From: Vespa crabro
Lineage: Eukaryota > Arthropoda > Insecta > Hymenoptera > Vespidae
Length of the DNA: 64,000 bases
Assembly (NCBI RefSeq): GCF_910589235.1
Contig: NC_060965.1
Span: 8,166,755 to 8,230,754, forward strand
Direction of reading: 5' to 3'
The notes under the pieces are model-generated. The model was given only the letters and a program-made list of their open reading frames with translations. It had not been told where the DNA came from and searched no databases. Below are positions 39,980 to 56,024 of this stretch, one piece after another; position 1 is the first letter of the stretch; the number at the start of each line of letters is the position of its first letter. The position numbers and the translations under genes are program-made.

Positions 39980-42900
39980 GTTATTATTGTTATTGTTGTT
40001 ATTATTTGTTATTAATGTTATTATTGTTATTATTGTTATTATTGTTATTATTGTTATTATTGTTATTGTTATTGTTATTATTATTATTGTTGTTATTATT
40101 GTTATTATTGTTATTATTGTTATTATTGTTATCAGTATTATTGTTATTGTTGTTATTATTGCTATTGTTATTGTTGTTATTGTTGTTATTATTGTTATTG
40201 TTGTTATTATTATTATTATTGTTATTAATGTTATATTGTTATTATTGTTATTGTTGTTATTGTTATTATTGTTATTGTTGTTATTGTTGTTATTATTGTT
40301 ATTGTTGTTATTGTTGTTATTATTGTTATTTTTATTGTTGTTATTCTTCTTATTATTATTATTATTGTTATTATTGTTATTGTTGTTATTATTGTTATTA
40401 TTGTTGTTATTGTTATTGTTGTTATTATTCTTATTATTGTTGTTATTGTTATTATTGTTATAATTGATTTTGTTGTTATTATTGTTGTTATTATTGTTAT
40501 TGTTGTTTTTGTTAGTATTGTTATTATTGTTATTGTTGTTATTGTTGATATTATTGTTATTATTGTTATTATTGTTATTATTGTTATTATTGTTATTGTT
40601 GTTATTGTTGTTATTATTGTTATTATTGTTATTGTTGTTATTATTATTATTGTTGTTATTGTTGTTATTACTGTTATTGTTGTTATTGTTGTTATTGTTG
40701 TTATTTTTGTTGTTATTGTTATAGTTATTGTTGTTATTATTCTTATTATTATTGTTACTGTTATTATTGTTATTATTGATATTATTGTTATTATTGTTAT
40801 TGTTATTGTTGTTATTATTGTTATTGTTATTGTTATTATTGTTATTATTGTTATTATTGTTATTATTGTTATTATTGTTATTATTGTTCTTATTGCTATT
40901 ATTGTTATTATTGTTATTATTGTTATTAGTGTTATTAATGTTATTATCGTTATTGTTGTTACTGTTGTTATTGTTGTTATTATTTTTATTATAGTTATTG
41001 TTGTTATTGTTGTTATTATTGTTATTATTGTTATTATTATTATTATTATTAACGTTATATTGTTATTATTGTTATTGTTGTTATTGTTGTTATTATTGTT
41101 GTTATTGTTGTTATTATTGTTATTATTGTTCTTATTGTTATTGATGTTATTATTGTTATTGTTGCTATTGTTGATATTGTTGTTATTGTTATTGTTGTTA
41201 TTATTGTTATTGTTGTTATTGTTATTATTGTTATTATTGTTATTATTGTTATTATTGTTATTATTGTTATTATTTTTATTGTTATTGTTGTTATTATTGT
41301 TATTGTTATTGTTGTTATTATTGTTATTGTTATTGTTATTATTGTTATTGTTGTTATTGTTGTTATTATTGTTATTATTGTTATTATAATTATTATTGTT
41401 ATTAATGTTATATTGTTATTATTGTTATTGTTGTTATTGTTGTTATTATTGTTATTATTGTTATTGTTGTTATTATTATTATTGTTGTTATTGTTGTTAT
41501 TACTGTTATTGTTGTTATTGTTGTTATTATTGTTATTTTTGTTATTATTGTTGTTATTGATATTGTTGTTATTATTGTTATTATTGTTGTTATTGTTATT
41601 ATTGTTATTATTGATATTGTTGTTATTATTGTAATTGTTGTTTTTGTTATTGTTATTACTGTTATTATTGTTAGTATTGTTATTATTGTTCTTATTGCTA
41701 TTATTGTTACTATTGTTATTAGTGTTATTAATGTTATTATCGTTATTGTTGTTTTTGTTGTCATTGTTGTTATTGTTGTTATTATTGTTATTGTTGTTAT
41801 TGTTGTTATTATTGTTATTGTTGTTATTGTAGTTATTATTGTTATTATTGTTGTTATTGTTAATGTTGTTATTATTGTTATTGTTGTTATTATTATTATT
41901 GTTGTTATTGTTGTTATTACTGTTATTATTGTTGTTATTGTTAATGTGGTTATTATTGTTATTGTTGTTATTGTTGTTATTGTTGTTGTTATTGTTATAG
42001 TTGTTATTGTTGTTATTATTGTTACTATTGTTATTGTTGTTAATATTGTTATTTTTGTTATTGTTGTTATTATTGTTCTTATTGTTTTTATGGATATTGT
42101 TGTAATTATTGTTATTGTTGTTATTGTTGTTATTGTTGTTATTATTGTTATTATTGTTATTATTGTTATTATTGTTATTGTTATTGCCATTATTGTTATT
42201 ATTGTTATTATTGTTATTATTGTTCTTATTGCTATTATTGTTATTATTGTTATTAGTGTTATTAATGTTATTACTGTTATTATTGTTGTTATTATTAATG
42301 TGGTTATTATTGTTATTGTTGTTATTGTTGTTGTTATTGTTATAGTTCTTATTGTTGTTATTATTGTTACTACTGTTATTGTTGTTAATATTGTTATTTT
42401 TGTTATTGTTGTTATTATTGTTGTTATTGTATTTATGGTTATTGTTGTAATTATTGTTATTGTTGTTATTGTTGTTATTGTTGTTGTTATTGTTGTTATT
42501 GTTTTTATTGTTATTGTGGTTATTATTGTTATTGTTGTTATCAGTATTATTGTTATTGTTGTTATTATTGCTATTGTTATTGTTGTTATTGTTGTTATTA
42601 TTGTTATTGTTATTATTATTATTATTATTGTTATTAATGTTATATTGTTATTATTGTTATTGTTGTTATTGTTATTATTGTTATTGTTGTTATTGTTGTT
42701 ATTGTTGTTATTAATGTTATTGTTGTTATTGTTGTTATTATTGTTATTTTTATTGTTGTTATTCTTCTTATTATTATTATTATTGTTATTATTGTTATTG
42801 TTGTTATTATTGTTATTATTGTTGTTATTGTTATTGTTGTTATTATTCTTATTATTGTTGTTATTGTTATTATTGTTATAATTGATTTTGTTGTTATTAT

Positions 42901-43264
42901 TGTTGTTATTATTGTTATTGTTGTTTTTGTTAGTATTGTTATTATTGTTATTGTTGTTATTGTTGATATTATTGTTATTATTGTTATTATTGTTATTATT
43001 GTTATTATTGTTATTGTTGTTATTGTTGTTATTATTGTTATTATTGTTATTGTTGTTATTATTATTATTGTTGTTATTGTTGTTATTATTGTTATTGTTG
43101 TTATTGTTGTTATTACTGTTATTGTTGTTATTGTTGTTATTGTTGTTATTTTTGTTGTTATTGTTATAGTTATTGTTGTTATTATTCTTATTATTATTGT
43201 TACTGTTATTATTGTTATTATTGATATTATTGTTATTATTGTTATTGTTATTGTTGTTATTATT

Positions 43265-43631
43265 GTTATTGTTATTGTTATTATTGTTATTATTGTTATT
43301 ATTGTTATTATTGTTATTATTGTTATTATTGTTATTATTGTTCTTATTGCTATTATTGTTATTATTGTTATTATTGTTATTAGTGTTATTAATGTTATTA
43401 TCGTTATTGTTGTTACTGTTGTTATTGTTGTTATTATTTTTATTATAGTTATTGTTGTTATTATTGTTATTGTTATTGTTATTATTGTTATTATTGTTAT
43501 TATTGTTATTATTGTTATTATTGTTCTTATTGCTATTATTGTTATTATTGTTATTATTGTTATTAGTGTTATTAATGTTATTATCGTTATTGTTGTTACT
43601 GTTGTTATTGTTGTTATTATTTTTATTATAG
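43265..43631 (+). repeat. 183-bp tandem duplication in unit B
   Basis: It lies 11,605 bp after the unit A duplication, with the same marker order and TAG words near 43446 and 43629, so the duplication predates the separation of A and B. Confidence 0.85.
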
Positions 43632-45045
43632 TTATTGTTGTTATTGTTGTTATTATTGTTATTATTGTTATTATTATTATTATTATTAACGTTATATTGT
43701 TATTATTGTTATTGTTGTTATTGTTGTTATTATTGTTGTTATTGTTGTTATTATTGTTATTATTGTTCTTATTGTTATTGATGTTATTATTGTTATTGTT
43801 GCTATTGTTGATATTGTTGTTATTGTTATTGTTGTTATTATTGTTATTGTTGTTATTGTTATTATTGTTATTATTGTTATTATTGTTATTATTGTTATTA
43901 TTGTTATTATTTTTATTGTTATTGTTGTTATTATTGTTATTGTTATTGTTGTTATTATTGTTATTGTTATTGTTATTATTGTTATTGTTGTTATTGTTGT
44001 AATTATTGTTATTATTGTTATTATAATTATTATTGTTATTAATGTTATATTGTTATTATTGTTATTGTTGTTATTGTTGTTATTATTGTTATTATTGTTA
44101 TTGTTGTTATTATTATTATTGTTGTTATTGTTGTTATTACTGTTATTGTTGTTATTGTTGTTATTATTGTTATTTTTGTTATTATTGTTGTTATTGATAT
44201 TGTTGTTATTATTCTTATTATTGTTGTTATTGTTATTATTGTTATTATTGATATTGTTGTTATTATTGTTATTGTTGTTTTTGTTATTGTTATTACTGTT
44301 ATTATTGTTATTATTGTTGTTATTGTTAATGTGGTTATTATTGTTATTGTTGTTATTGTTGTTATTGTTGTTGTTATTGTTATAGTTGTTATTGTTGTTA
44401 TTATTGTTACTATTGTTATTGTTGTTAATATTGTTATTTTTGTTATTGTTGTTATTATTGTTCTTATTGTTTTTATGGATATTGTTGTAATTATTGTTAT
44501 TCTTGTTATTGTTGTTATTGTTGTTATTATTGTTATTATTGTTATTATTGTTATTATTGTTATTGTTATTGCTATTATTGTTATTATTGTTATTATTGTT
44601 ATTATTGTTCTTATTGCTATTATTGTTATTATTGTTATTAGTGTTATTAATGTTATTACTGTTATTATTGTGTTATTATTAATGTGGTTATTATTGTTAT
44701 TGTTGTTATTGTTGTTGTTATTGTTATAGTTCTTATTGTTGTTATTATTGTTACTACTGTTATTGTTGTTAATATTGTTATTTTTGTTATTGTTGTTATT
44801 ATTGTTGTTATTGTATTTATGGTTATTGTTGTAATTATTGTTATTGTTGTTATTGTTGTTATTGTTGTTGTTATTGTTGTTATTGTTTTTATTGTTATTG
44901 TGGTTATTATTGTTATTGTTGTTATTGTTATTATTGTTATTGTTATTGTTATTATAGTTATTAGTGCTATTGTTGTTATTGTTGTTATTGTTATTGTTGT
45001 TATTATTGTTATTGTTGTTATTGTTATTATTGTTATTATTGTTAT

Positions 45046-46370
45046 TATTGTTATTTTTATTGTTGTTATTCTTCTTATTATTATTATTATTGTTATTATT
45101 GTTATTGTTGTTATTATTGTTATTATTGTTGTTATTGTTAATGTGGTTATTATTGTTATTGTTGTTATTGTTGTTATTGTTGTTGTTATTGTTATAGTTG
45201 TTATTGTTGTTATTATTGTTACTATTGTTATTGTTGTTAATATTGTTATTTTTGTTATTGTTGTTATTATTGTTCTTATTATTTTTATGGATATTGTTGT
45301 AATTATTGTTATTGTTGTTATTGTTGTTATTGTTGTTATTATTGATATTATTGTTATTATTGTTATTATTGTTATTGTTATTGCTATTATTGTTATTATT
45401 GTTATTATTGTTATTATTGTTCTTATTGCTATTATTGTATTATTGTTATTAGTGTTATTAATGTTATTACTGTTATTATTGTTGTTATTATTAATGTGGT
45501 TATTATTGTTATTGTTGTTATTGTTGTTGTTATTGTTATAGTTCTTATTGTTGTTATTATTGTTACTACTGTTATTGTTGTTAATATTGTTATTTTTGTT
45601 ATTGTTGTTATTATTGTTGTTATTGTATTTATGGTTATTGTTGTAATTATTGTTATTGTTGTTATTGTTGTTATTGTTGTTGTTATTGTTGTTATTGTTT
45701 TTATTGTTATTGTGGTTATTATTGTTATTGTTGTTATTGTTATTATTGTTATTGTTATTGTTATTATAGTTATTATTGCTATTGTTGTTATTGTTGTTAT
45801 TGTTATTGTTGTTATTATTGTTATTGTTGTTATTGTTATTATTGTTGTTATTGTTATTATTGTTATTATTGTTATTATTGTTATTATTGTTATTATTGTT
45901 ATTGTTATTGTTATTATTATTATTGTTGTTATTATTGTTATTATTGTTATTATTGTTATTATTGTTATCAGTATTATTGTTATTGTTGTTATTATTGCTA
46001 TTGTTATTGTTGTTATTGTTGTTATTATTGTTATTGTTGTTATTATTATTATTATTGTTATTTATGTTATATTGTTATTATTGTTATTGTTGTTATTGTT
46101 ATTATTGTTATTGTTGTTATTATTGTTATTATTATTATTATTGTTATTGTTGTTATTATTGTTATTGTTATTATTGTTATTATTATTATTATTATTATTG
46201 TTGTTATTGTTGTTATTATTGTTATTATTGTTATTATTATTATTATTGTTATTAATGTTATATTGTTATTATTGTTATTATTGTTATTGTTATTGTCATT
46301 ATTATTATTGTTGTTATTATTGTTATTATTATTATTATTGTTATTGTTGTTATTATTGTTATTGTTATTA

Positions 46371-46410
<40 letters not shown>

Positions 46411-46482
46411 CCTAATTGTTATTAATGTTTTTATTATTATTGTTATTATTATTTTTGTTGTTATTGGTGTTGTTGTTATTAA

Positions 46483-46513
<31 letters not shown>

Positions 46514-49500
46514 GTTATTATTGTTATTGTTGTTATTATTTGTTATTAATGTTATTATTGTTATTATTGTTATTATTGTTATTATTGTTATTATTGTTAT
46601 TGTTATTGTTATTATTATTATTGTTGTTATTATTGTTATTATTGTTATTATTGTTATTATTGTTATCAGTATTATTGTTATTGTTGTTATTATTGCTATT
46701 GTTATTGTTGTTATTGTTGTTATTATTGTTATTGTTGTTATTATTATTATTATTGTTATTAATGTTATATTGTTATTATTGTTATTGTTGTTATTGTTAT
46801 TATTGTTATTGTTGTTATTGTTGTTATTGTTGTTATTAATGTTATTGTTGTTATTGTTGTTATTATTGTTATTTTTATTGTTGTTATTCTTCTTATTATT
46901 ATTATTATTGTTATTATTGTTATTGTTGTTATTATTTTTATTATTGTTGTTATTGTTATTGTTGTTATTATTCTTATTATTGTTGTTATTGTTATTATTG
47001 TTATAATTGATTTTGTTGTTATTATTGTTGTTATTATTGTTATTGTTGTTTTTGTTAGTATTGTTATTATTGTTATTGTTGTTATTGTTGATATTATTGT
47101 TATTATTGTTATTATTGTTATTATTGTTATTATTGTTATTGTTGTTATTGTTGTTATTATTGTTATTATTGTTATTGTTGTTATTATTATTATTGTTGTT
47201 ATTGTTGTTATTACTGTTATTGTTGTTATTGTTGTTATTGTTGTTATTTTTGTTGTTATTGTTATAGTTATTGTTGTTATTATTCTTATTATTATTGTTA
47301 CTGTTATTATTGTTATTATTGATATTATTGTTATTATTGTTATTGTTATTGTTGTTATTATTGTTATTGTTATTGTTATTATTGTTATTATTGTTATTAT
47401 TGTTATTATTGTTATTATTGTTATTATTGTTCTTATTGCTATTATTGTTATTATTGTTATTATTGTTATTAGTGTTATTAATGTTATTATCGTTATTGTT
47501 GTTACTGTTGTTATTGTTGTTATTATTTTTATTATAGTTATTGTTGTTATTGTTGTTATTATTGTTATTATTGTTATTATTATTATTATTATTAACGTTA
47601 TATTGTTATTATTGTTATTGTTGTTATTGTTGTTATTATTGTTGTTATTGTTGTTATTATTGTTATTATTGTTCTTATTGTTATTGATGTTATTATTGTT
47701 ATTGTTGCTATTGTTGATATTGTTGTTATTGTTATTGTTGTTATTATTGTTATTGTTGTTATTGTTATTATTGTTATTATTGTTATTATTGTTATTATTG
47801 TTATTATTTTTATTGTTATTGTTGTTATTATTGTTATTGTTATTGTTGTTATTATTGTTATTGTTATTGTTATTATTGTTATTGTTGTTATTGTTGTTAT
47901 TATTTTTATTATTGTTATTATAATTATTATTGTTATTAATGTTATATTGTTATTATTGTTATTGTTGTTATTGTTGTTATTATTGTTATTATTGTTATTG
48001 TTGTTATTATTATTATTGTTGTTATTGTTGTTATTACTGTTATTGTTGTTATTGTTGTTATTATTGTTATTTTTGTTATTATTGTTGTTATTGATATTGT
48101 TGTTATTATTCTTATTATTGTTGTTATTGTTATTATTGTTATTATTGATATTGTTGTTATTATTGTTATTGTTGTTTTTGTTATTGTTATTATTGTTATT
48201 ATTGTTAGTATTGTTATTATTGTTCTTATTGCTATTATTGTTACTATTGTTATTAGTGTTATTAATGTTATTATCGTTATTGTTGTTATTGTTGTCATTG
48301 TTGTTATTGTTGTTATTATTGTTATTGTTGTTATTGTTGTTATTATTGTTATTGTTGTTATTGTAGTTATTATTGTTATTATTGTTGTTATTGTTAATGT
48401 TGTTATTATTGTTATTGTTGTTATTATTATAATTGTTGTTATTGTTGTTATTACTGTTATTATTGTTGTTATTGTTAATGTGGTTATTATTGTTATTGTT
48501 GTTATTGTTGTTATTGTTGTTGTTATTGTTATAGTTGTTATTGTTGTTATTATTGTTACTATTGTTATTGTTGTTATTGTTGTTATTGTTGTTGTTATTG
48601 TTATAGTTGTTATTGTTGATATTATTGTTACTATTGTTATTGTTGTTAATATTGTTATTTTTGTTATTGTTGTTATTATTGTTCTTATTGTTTTTATGGA
48701 TATTGTTGTAATTATTGTTATTGTTGTTATTGTTGTTCTTATTGCTATTATTGTTATTATTGTTATTAGTGTTATTGTTATTGCTATTATTGTTATTATT
48801 GTTATTATTGTTATTATTGTTCTTATTGCTATTATTGTTATTATTGTTATTAGTGTTATTAATGTTATTACTGTTATTATTGTTGTTATTATTAATGTGG
48901 TTATTATTGTTTTTGTTGTTATTGTTGTTGTTATTGTTATAGTTCTTATTGTTGTTATTATTGTTACTACTGTTATTGTTGTTAATATTGTTATTTTTGT
49001 TATTGTTGTTATTATTGTTGTTATTGTATTTATGGTTATTGTTGTAATTATTGTTATTGTTGTTATTGTTGTTATTGTTGTTGTTATTGTTGTTATTGTT
49101 TTTATTGTTATTGTGGTTATTATTGTTATTGTTGTTATTGTTATTATTGTTATTGTTATTGTTATTATAGTTATTATTGCTATTGTTGTTATTGTTGTTA
49201 TTGTTATTGTTGTTATTATTGTTATTGTTGTTATTGTTATTATTGTTATTATTGTTATTATTGTTATTATTGTTATTATTGTTATTGTTATTGTTATTAT
49301 TGTTATTATTGTTATTGTTATTGTTATTATTATTATTGTTGTTATTATTGTTATTATTGTTATTATTGTTATTATTGTTATCAGTATTATTGTTATTGTT
49401 GTTATTATTGCTATTGTTATTGTTGTTATTGTTGTTATTATTGTTATTGTTGTTATTATTATTATTATTGTTATTAATGTTATATTGTTATTATTGTTAT

Positions 49501-49591
49501 TGTTGTTATTGTTATTATTGTTATTGTTGTTATTGTTGTTATTGTTGTTATTAATGTTATTGTTGTTATTGTTGTTATTATTGTTATTTTT
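45046..49591 (+). repeat. 4.54-kb tandem block C1
   Basis: Counterpart of A1 at +27,756; its left part also matches the start of unit B at +11,605. It lacks the private variant cluster of A1 at 21149-21190 and carries a TTATAATTG variant near 48427 that I did not see in the sister copies. Confidence 0.7.
46375..46418 (+). repeat. TATCC cassette 13, 12 TAT triplets
   Basis: First cassette of unit C, 6534 bp after cassette 12, exactly as cassette 10 follows cassette 9. Confidence 0.9.
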
Positions 49592-50904
49592 ATTGTTGTT
49601 ATTCTTCTTATTATTATTATTATTGTTATTATTGTTATTGTTGTTATTATTGTTATTATTGTTGTTATTGTTAATGTGGTTATTATTGTTATTGTTGTTA
49701 TTGTTGTTATTGTTGTTGTTATTGTTATAGTTGTTATTGTTGTTATTATTGTTACTATTGTTATTGTTGTTAATATTGTTATTTTTGTTATTGTTGTTAT
49801 TATTGTTCTTATTGTTTTTATGGATATTGTTGTAATTATTGTTATTGTTGTTATTGTTGTTATTGTTGTTATTATTGATATTATTGTTATTATTGTTATT
49901 ATTGTTATTGTTATTGCTATTATTGTTATTATTGTTATTATTGTTATTATTGTTCTTATTGCTATTATTGTTATTATTGTTATTAGTGTTATTAATGTTA
50001 TTACTGTTATTATTGTTGTTATTATTAATGTGGTTATTATTGTTATTGTTGTTATTGTTGTTGTTATTGTTATAGTTCTTATTGTTGTTATTATTGTTAC
50101 TACTGTTATTGTTGTTAATATTGTTATTTTTGTTATTGTTGTTATTATTGTTGTTATTGTATTTATGGTTATTGTTGTAATTATTGTTATTGTTGTTATT
50201 GTTGTTATTGTTGTTGTTATTGTTGTTATTGTTTTTATTGTTATTGTGGTTATTATTGTTATTGTTGTTATTGTTATTATTGTTATTGTTATTGTTATTA
50301 TAGTTATTATTGCTATTGTTGTTATTGTTGTTATTGTTATTGTTGTTATTATTGTTATTGTTGTTATTGTTATTATTGTTATTATTGTTATTATTGTTAT
50401 TATTGTTATTATTGTTATTATTGTTATTATTGTTATTGTTATTGTTATTATTATTATTGTTGTTATTATTGTTATTATTGTTATTATTGTTATTATTGTT
50501 ATCAGTATTATTGTTATTGTTGTTATTATTGCTATTGTTATTGTTGTTATTGTTGTTATTATTGTTATTGTTGTTATTATTATTATTATTGTTATTTATG
50601 TTATATTGTTATTATTGTTATTGTTGTTATTGTTATTATTGTTATTGTTGTTATTATTGTTATTATTATTATTATTGTTATTGTTGTTATTATTGTTATT
50701 GTTATTATTGTTATTATTATTATTATTATTATTGTTGTTATTGTTGTTATTATTGTTATTATTGTTATTATTATTATTATTGTTATTAATGTTATATTGT
50801 TATTATTGTTATTATTGTTATTGTTATTGTCATTATTATTATTGTTGTTATTATTGTTATTATTATTATTATTGTTATTGTTGTTATTATTGTTATTGTT
50901 ATTA

Positions 50905-50947
<43 letters not shown>

Positions 50948-51009
50948 CCTAATTGTTATTAATGTTTTTATTATTATTGTTATTATTATTTTTGTTGTTA
51001 TTGGTGTTG

Positions 51010-51050
<41 letters not shown>

Positions 51051-53857
51051 GTTATTATTGTTATTGTTGTTATTATTTGTTATTAATGTTATTATTGTTA
51101 TTATTGTTATTATTGTTATTATTGTTATTATTGTTATTGTTATTGTTATTATTATTATTGTTGTTATTATTGTTATTATTGTTATTATTGTTATTATTGT
51201 TATCAGTATTATTGTTATTGTTGTTATTATTGCTATTGTTATTGTTGTTATTGTTGTTATTATTGTTATTGTTGTTATTATTATTATTATTGTTATTAAT
51301 GTTATATTGTTATTATTGTTATTGTTGTTATTGTTATTATTGTTATTGTTGTTATTGTTGTTATTGTTGTTATTAATGTTATTGTTGTTATTGTTGTTAT
51401 TATTGTTATTTTTATTGTTGTTATTCTTCTTATTATTATTATTATTGTTATTATTGTTATTGTTGTTATTATTGTTATTATTGTTGTTATTGTTATTGTT
51501 GTTATTATTCTTATTATTGTTGTTATTGTTATTATTGTTATAATTGATTTTGTTGTTATTATTGTTGTTATTATTGTTATTGTTGTTTTTGTTAGTATTG
51601 TTATTATTGTTATTGTTGTTATTGTTGATATTATTGTTATTATTGTTATTATTGTTATTATTGTTATTATTGTTATTGTTGTTATTGTTGTTATTATTGT
51701 TATTATTGTTATTGTTGTTATTATTATTATTGTTGTTATTGTTGTTATTACTGTTATTGTTGTTATTGTTGTTATTGTTGTTATTTTTGTTGTTATTGTT
51801 ATAGTTATTGTTGTTATTATTCTTATTATTATTGTTACTGTTATTATTGTTATTATTGATATTATTGTTATTATTGTTATTGTTATTGTTGTTATTATTG
51901 TTATTGTTATTGTTATTATTGTTATTATTGTTATTATTGTTATTATTGTTATTATTGTTATTATTGTTCTTATTGCTATTATTGTTATTATTGTTATTAT
52001 TGTTATTAGTGTTATTAATGTTATTATCGTTATTGTTGTTACTGTTGTTATTGTTGTTATTATTTTTATTATAGTTATTGTTGTTATTGTTGTTATTATT
52101 TTTATTATTGTTATTATTATTATTATTATTAACGTTATATTGTTATTATTGTTATTGTTGTTATTGTTGTTATTATTGTTGTTATTGTTGTTATTATTGT
52201 TATTATTGTTCTTATTGTTATTGATGTTATTATTGTTATTGTTGCTATTGTTGATATTGTTGTTATTGTTATTGTTGTTATTATTGTTATTGTTGTTATT
52301 GTTATTATTGTTATTATTGTTATTATTGTTATTATTGTTATTATTGTTATTATTTTTATTGTTATTGTTGTTATTATTGTTATTGTTATTGTTGTTATTA
52401 TTGTTATTGTTATTGTTATTATTGTTATTGTTGTTATTGTTGTTATTATTGTTATTATTGTTATTATAATTATTATTGTTATTAATGTTATATTGTTATT
52501 ATTGTTATTGTTGTTATTGTTGTTATTATTGTTATTATTGTTATTGTTGTTATTATTATTATTGTTGTTATTGTTGTTATTACTGTTATTGTTGTTATTG
52601 TTGTTATTATTGTTATTTTTGTTATTATTGTTGTTATTGATATTGTTGTTATTATTCTTATTATTGTTGTTATTGTTATTATTGTTATTATTGATATTGT
52701 TGTTATTATTGTTATTGTTGTTTTTGTTATTGTTATTATTGTTATTATTGTTAGTATTGTTATTATTGTTCTTATTGCTATTATTGTTACTATTGTTATT
52801 AGTGTTATTAATGTTATTATCGTTATTGTTGTTATTGTTGTCATTGTTGTTATTGTTGTTATTATTGTTATTGTTGTTATTGTTGTTATTATTGTTATTG
52901 TTGTTATTGTAGTTATTATTGTTATTATTGTTGTTATTGTTAATGTTGTTATTATTGTTATTGTTGTTATTATTATTATTGTTGTTATTGTTGTTATTAC
53001 TGTTATTATTGTTGTTATTGTTAATGTGGTTATTATTGTTATTGTTGTTATTGTTGTTATTGTTGTTGTTATTGTTATAGTTGTTATTGTTGTTATTATT
53101 GTTACTATTGTTATTGTTGTTATTGTTGTTATTGTTGTTGTTATTGTTATAGTTGTTATTGTTGTTATTATTGTTACTATTGTTATTGTTGTTAATATTG
53201 TTATTTTTGTTATTGTTGTTATTATTGTTCTTATTGTTTTTATGGATATTGTTGTAATTATTGTTATTGTTGTTATTGTTGTTCTTATTGCTATTATTGT
53301 TATTATTGTTATTAGTGTTATTGTTATTGCTATTATTGTTATTATTGTTATTATTGTTATTATTGTTCTTATTGCTATTATTGTTATTATTGTTATTAGT
53401 GTTATTAATGTTATTACTGTTATTATTGTTGTTATTATTAATGTGGTTATTATTGTTTTTGTTGTTATTGTTGTTGTTATTGTTATAGTTCTTATTGTTG
53501 TTATTATTGTTACTACTGTTATTGTTGTTAATATTGTTATTTTTGTTATTGTTGTTATTATTGTTGTTATTGTATTTATGGTTATTGTTGTAATTATTGT
53601 TATTGTTGTTATTGTTGTTATTGTTGTTGTTATTGTTGTTATTGTTTTTATTGTTATTGTGGTTATTATTGTTATTGTTGTTATTGTTATTATTGTTATT
53701 GTTATTGTTATTATAGTTATTATTGCTATTGTTGTTATTGTTGTTATTGTTATTGTTGTTATTATTGTTATTGTTGTTATTGTTATTATTGTTATTATTG
53801 TTATTATTGTTATTATTGTTATTGTTATTGTTATTATTGTTATTATTGTTATTATTG
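49592..53857 (+). repeat. 4.54-kb tandem block C2
   Basis: Counterpart of A2 at +27,756. Private changes include loss of the AATATT word after the 50948 cassette (51017 reads TTATTATTATT) and TTATTTTTATTATTG near 52095. B has no equivalent second block. Confidence 0.7.
50909..50955 (+). repeat. TATCC cassette 14, 13 TAT triplets
   Basis: Unit C, equivalent to cassette 7. The AATATT word that normally starts the downstream ATT run is lost here, giving a longer uninterrupted ATT run at about 51016-51050. Confidence 0.9.
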
Positions 53858-54172
53858 TTATTATTGTTCTTATTGCTATTATTGTTATTATTGTTATTAG
53901 TGTTATTAATGTTATTATCGGTATTGTTGTTATTGTTGTTATTGTTGTTATTGTTGTTATTATTTTTATTATAGTTATTGTTGTTATTATTGTTATTGTT
54001 GTTATTGTTGTTATTATTGTTATTATTGTTATTATTATTATTATTGTTATTAATGTTATATTGTTATTATTGTTATTATTGTTATTGTTATTGTTATTAT
54101 TATTATTGTTGTTATTATTGTTATTATTATTATTATTGTTATTGTTGTTATTATTGTTATTGTTATTATTGT

Positions 54173-54213
54173 TATTATTATTATTGTTATTATTATTATT
54201 ATTATCCTAATTG
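54173..54213 (+). repeat. TATCC cassette 15, 11 triplets with TGT at the fifth
   Basis: Equivalent to cassette 8, but the fifth triplet is TGT where cassettes 5, 8 and 11 have TTT. The nearby GTCATT is also changed to GTTATT (54093). Confidence 0.9.
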
Positions 54214-54277
54214 TTATTAATGTTTTTATTATTATTGTTATTATTATTTTTGTTGTTATTGGTGTTGTTGTTATTAA

Positions 54278-54308
<31 letters not shown>

Positions 54309-55984
54309 GTTATTATTGTTATTGTTGTTATTATTTGTTATTAATGTTATTATTGTTATTATTGTTATTATTGTTATTATTGTTATTATTTTTATTGTTA
54401 TTGTTATTATTATTATTGTTGTTATTATTGTTATTATTGTTATTATTGTTATTATTGTTATCAGTATTATTGTTATTGTTGTTATTATTGCTATTGTTAT
54501 TGTTGTTATTGTTGTTATTATTGTTATTGTTGTTATTATTATTATTATTGTTATTAATGTTATATTGTTATTATTGTTATTGTTGTTATTGTTATTATTG
54601 TTATTGTTGTTATTGTTGTTATTGTTGTTATTAATGTTATTGTTGTTATTGTTGTTATTATTGTTATTTTTATTGTTGTTATTCTTCTTATTATTATTAT
54701 TATTGTTATTATTGTTATTGTTGTTATTATTGTTATTATTGTTGTTATTGTTAATGTGGTTATTATTGTTATTGTTGTTATTGTTGTTATTGTTGTTGTT
54801 ATTGTTATAGTTGTTATTGTTGTTATTATTGTTACTATTGTTATTGTTGTTAATATTGTTATTTTTGTTATTGTTGTTATTATTGTTCTTATTGTTTTTA
54901 TGGATATTGTTGTAATTATTGTTATTGTTGTTATTGTTGTTATTGTTGTTATTATTGATATTATTGTTATTATTGTTATTATTGTTATTGTTATTGCTAT
55001 TATTGTTATTATTGTTATTATTGTTATTATTGTTCTTATTGCTATTATTGTTATTATTGTTATTAGTGTTATTAATGTTATTACTGTTATTATTGTTGTT
55101 ATTATTAATGTGGTTATTATTGTTATTGTTGTTATTGTTGTTGTTATTGTTATAGTTCTTATTGTTGTTATTATTGTTACTACTGTTATTGTTGTTAATA
55201 TTGTTATTTTTGTTATTGTTGTTATTATTGTTGTTATTGTATTTATGGTTATTGTTGTAATTATTGTTATTGTTGTTATTGTTGTTATTGTTGTTGTTAT
55301 TGTTGTTATTGTTTTTATTGTTATTGTGGTTATTATTGTTATTGTTGTTATTGTTATTATTGTTATTGTTATTGTTATTATAGTTATTATTGCTATTGTT
55401 GTTATTGTTGTTATTGTTATTGTTGTTATTATTGTTATTGTTGTTATTGTTATTATTGTTATTATTGTTATTATTGTTATTATTGTTATTATTGTTATTA
55501 TTGTTATTATTGTTATTGTTATTGTTATTATTATTATTGTTGTTATTATTGTTATTATTGTTATTATTGTTATTATTGTTATCAGTATTATTGTTATTGT
55601 TGTTATTATTGCTATTGTTATTGTTGTTATTGTTGTTATTATTGTTATTGTTGTTATTATTATTATTATTGTTATTTATGTTATATTGTTATTATTGTTA
55701 TTGTTGTTATTGTTATTATTGTTATTGTTGTTATTATTGTTATTATTATTATTATTGTTATTGTTGTTATTATTGTTATTGTTATTATTGTTATTATTAT
55801 TATTATTATTATTGTTGTTATTGTTGTTATTATTGTTATTATTGTTATTATTATTATTATTGTTATTAATGTTATATTGTTATTATTGTTATTATTGTTA
55901 TTGTTATTGTCATTATTATTATTGTTGTTATTATTGTTATTATTATTATTATTGTTATTGTTGTTATTATTGTTATTGTTATTA

Positions 55985-55988
<4 letters not shown>

Positions 55989-56024
<36 letters not shown>

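Larger units (their letters stand above)
33441..45045 (+). repeat. Higher-order unit B (11,605 bp)
   Basis: From about 24.7 kb to about 49.2 kb, every marker recurs at exactly +11,605 (for example 25270/36875, 28272/39877, 30341/41946, 33079/44684, 36875/48480). Relative to A, B has TATCC cassettes at 34806, 38055 and 39877 and AACGTT at 35989, 41051 and 43688: one cassette and one palindrome fewer. The shortfall, 16,151 minus 11,605, is 4546 bp, one tandem block. Very few base differences from A were seen. Confidence 0.85.
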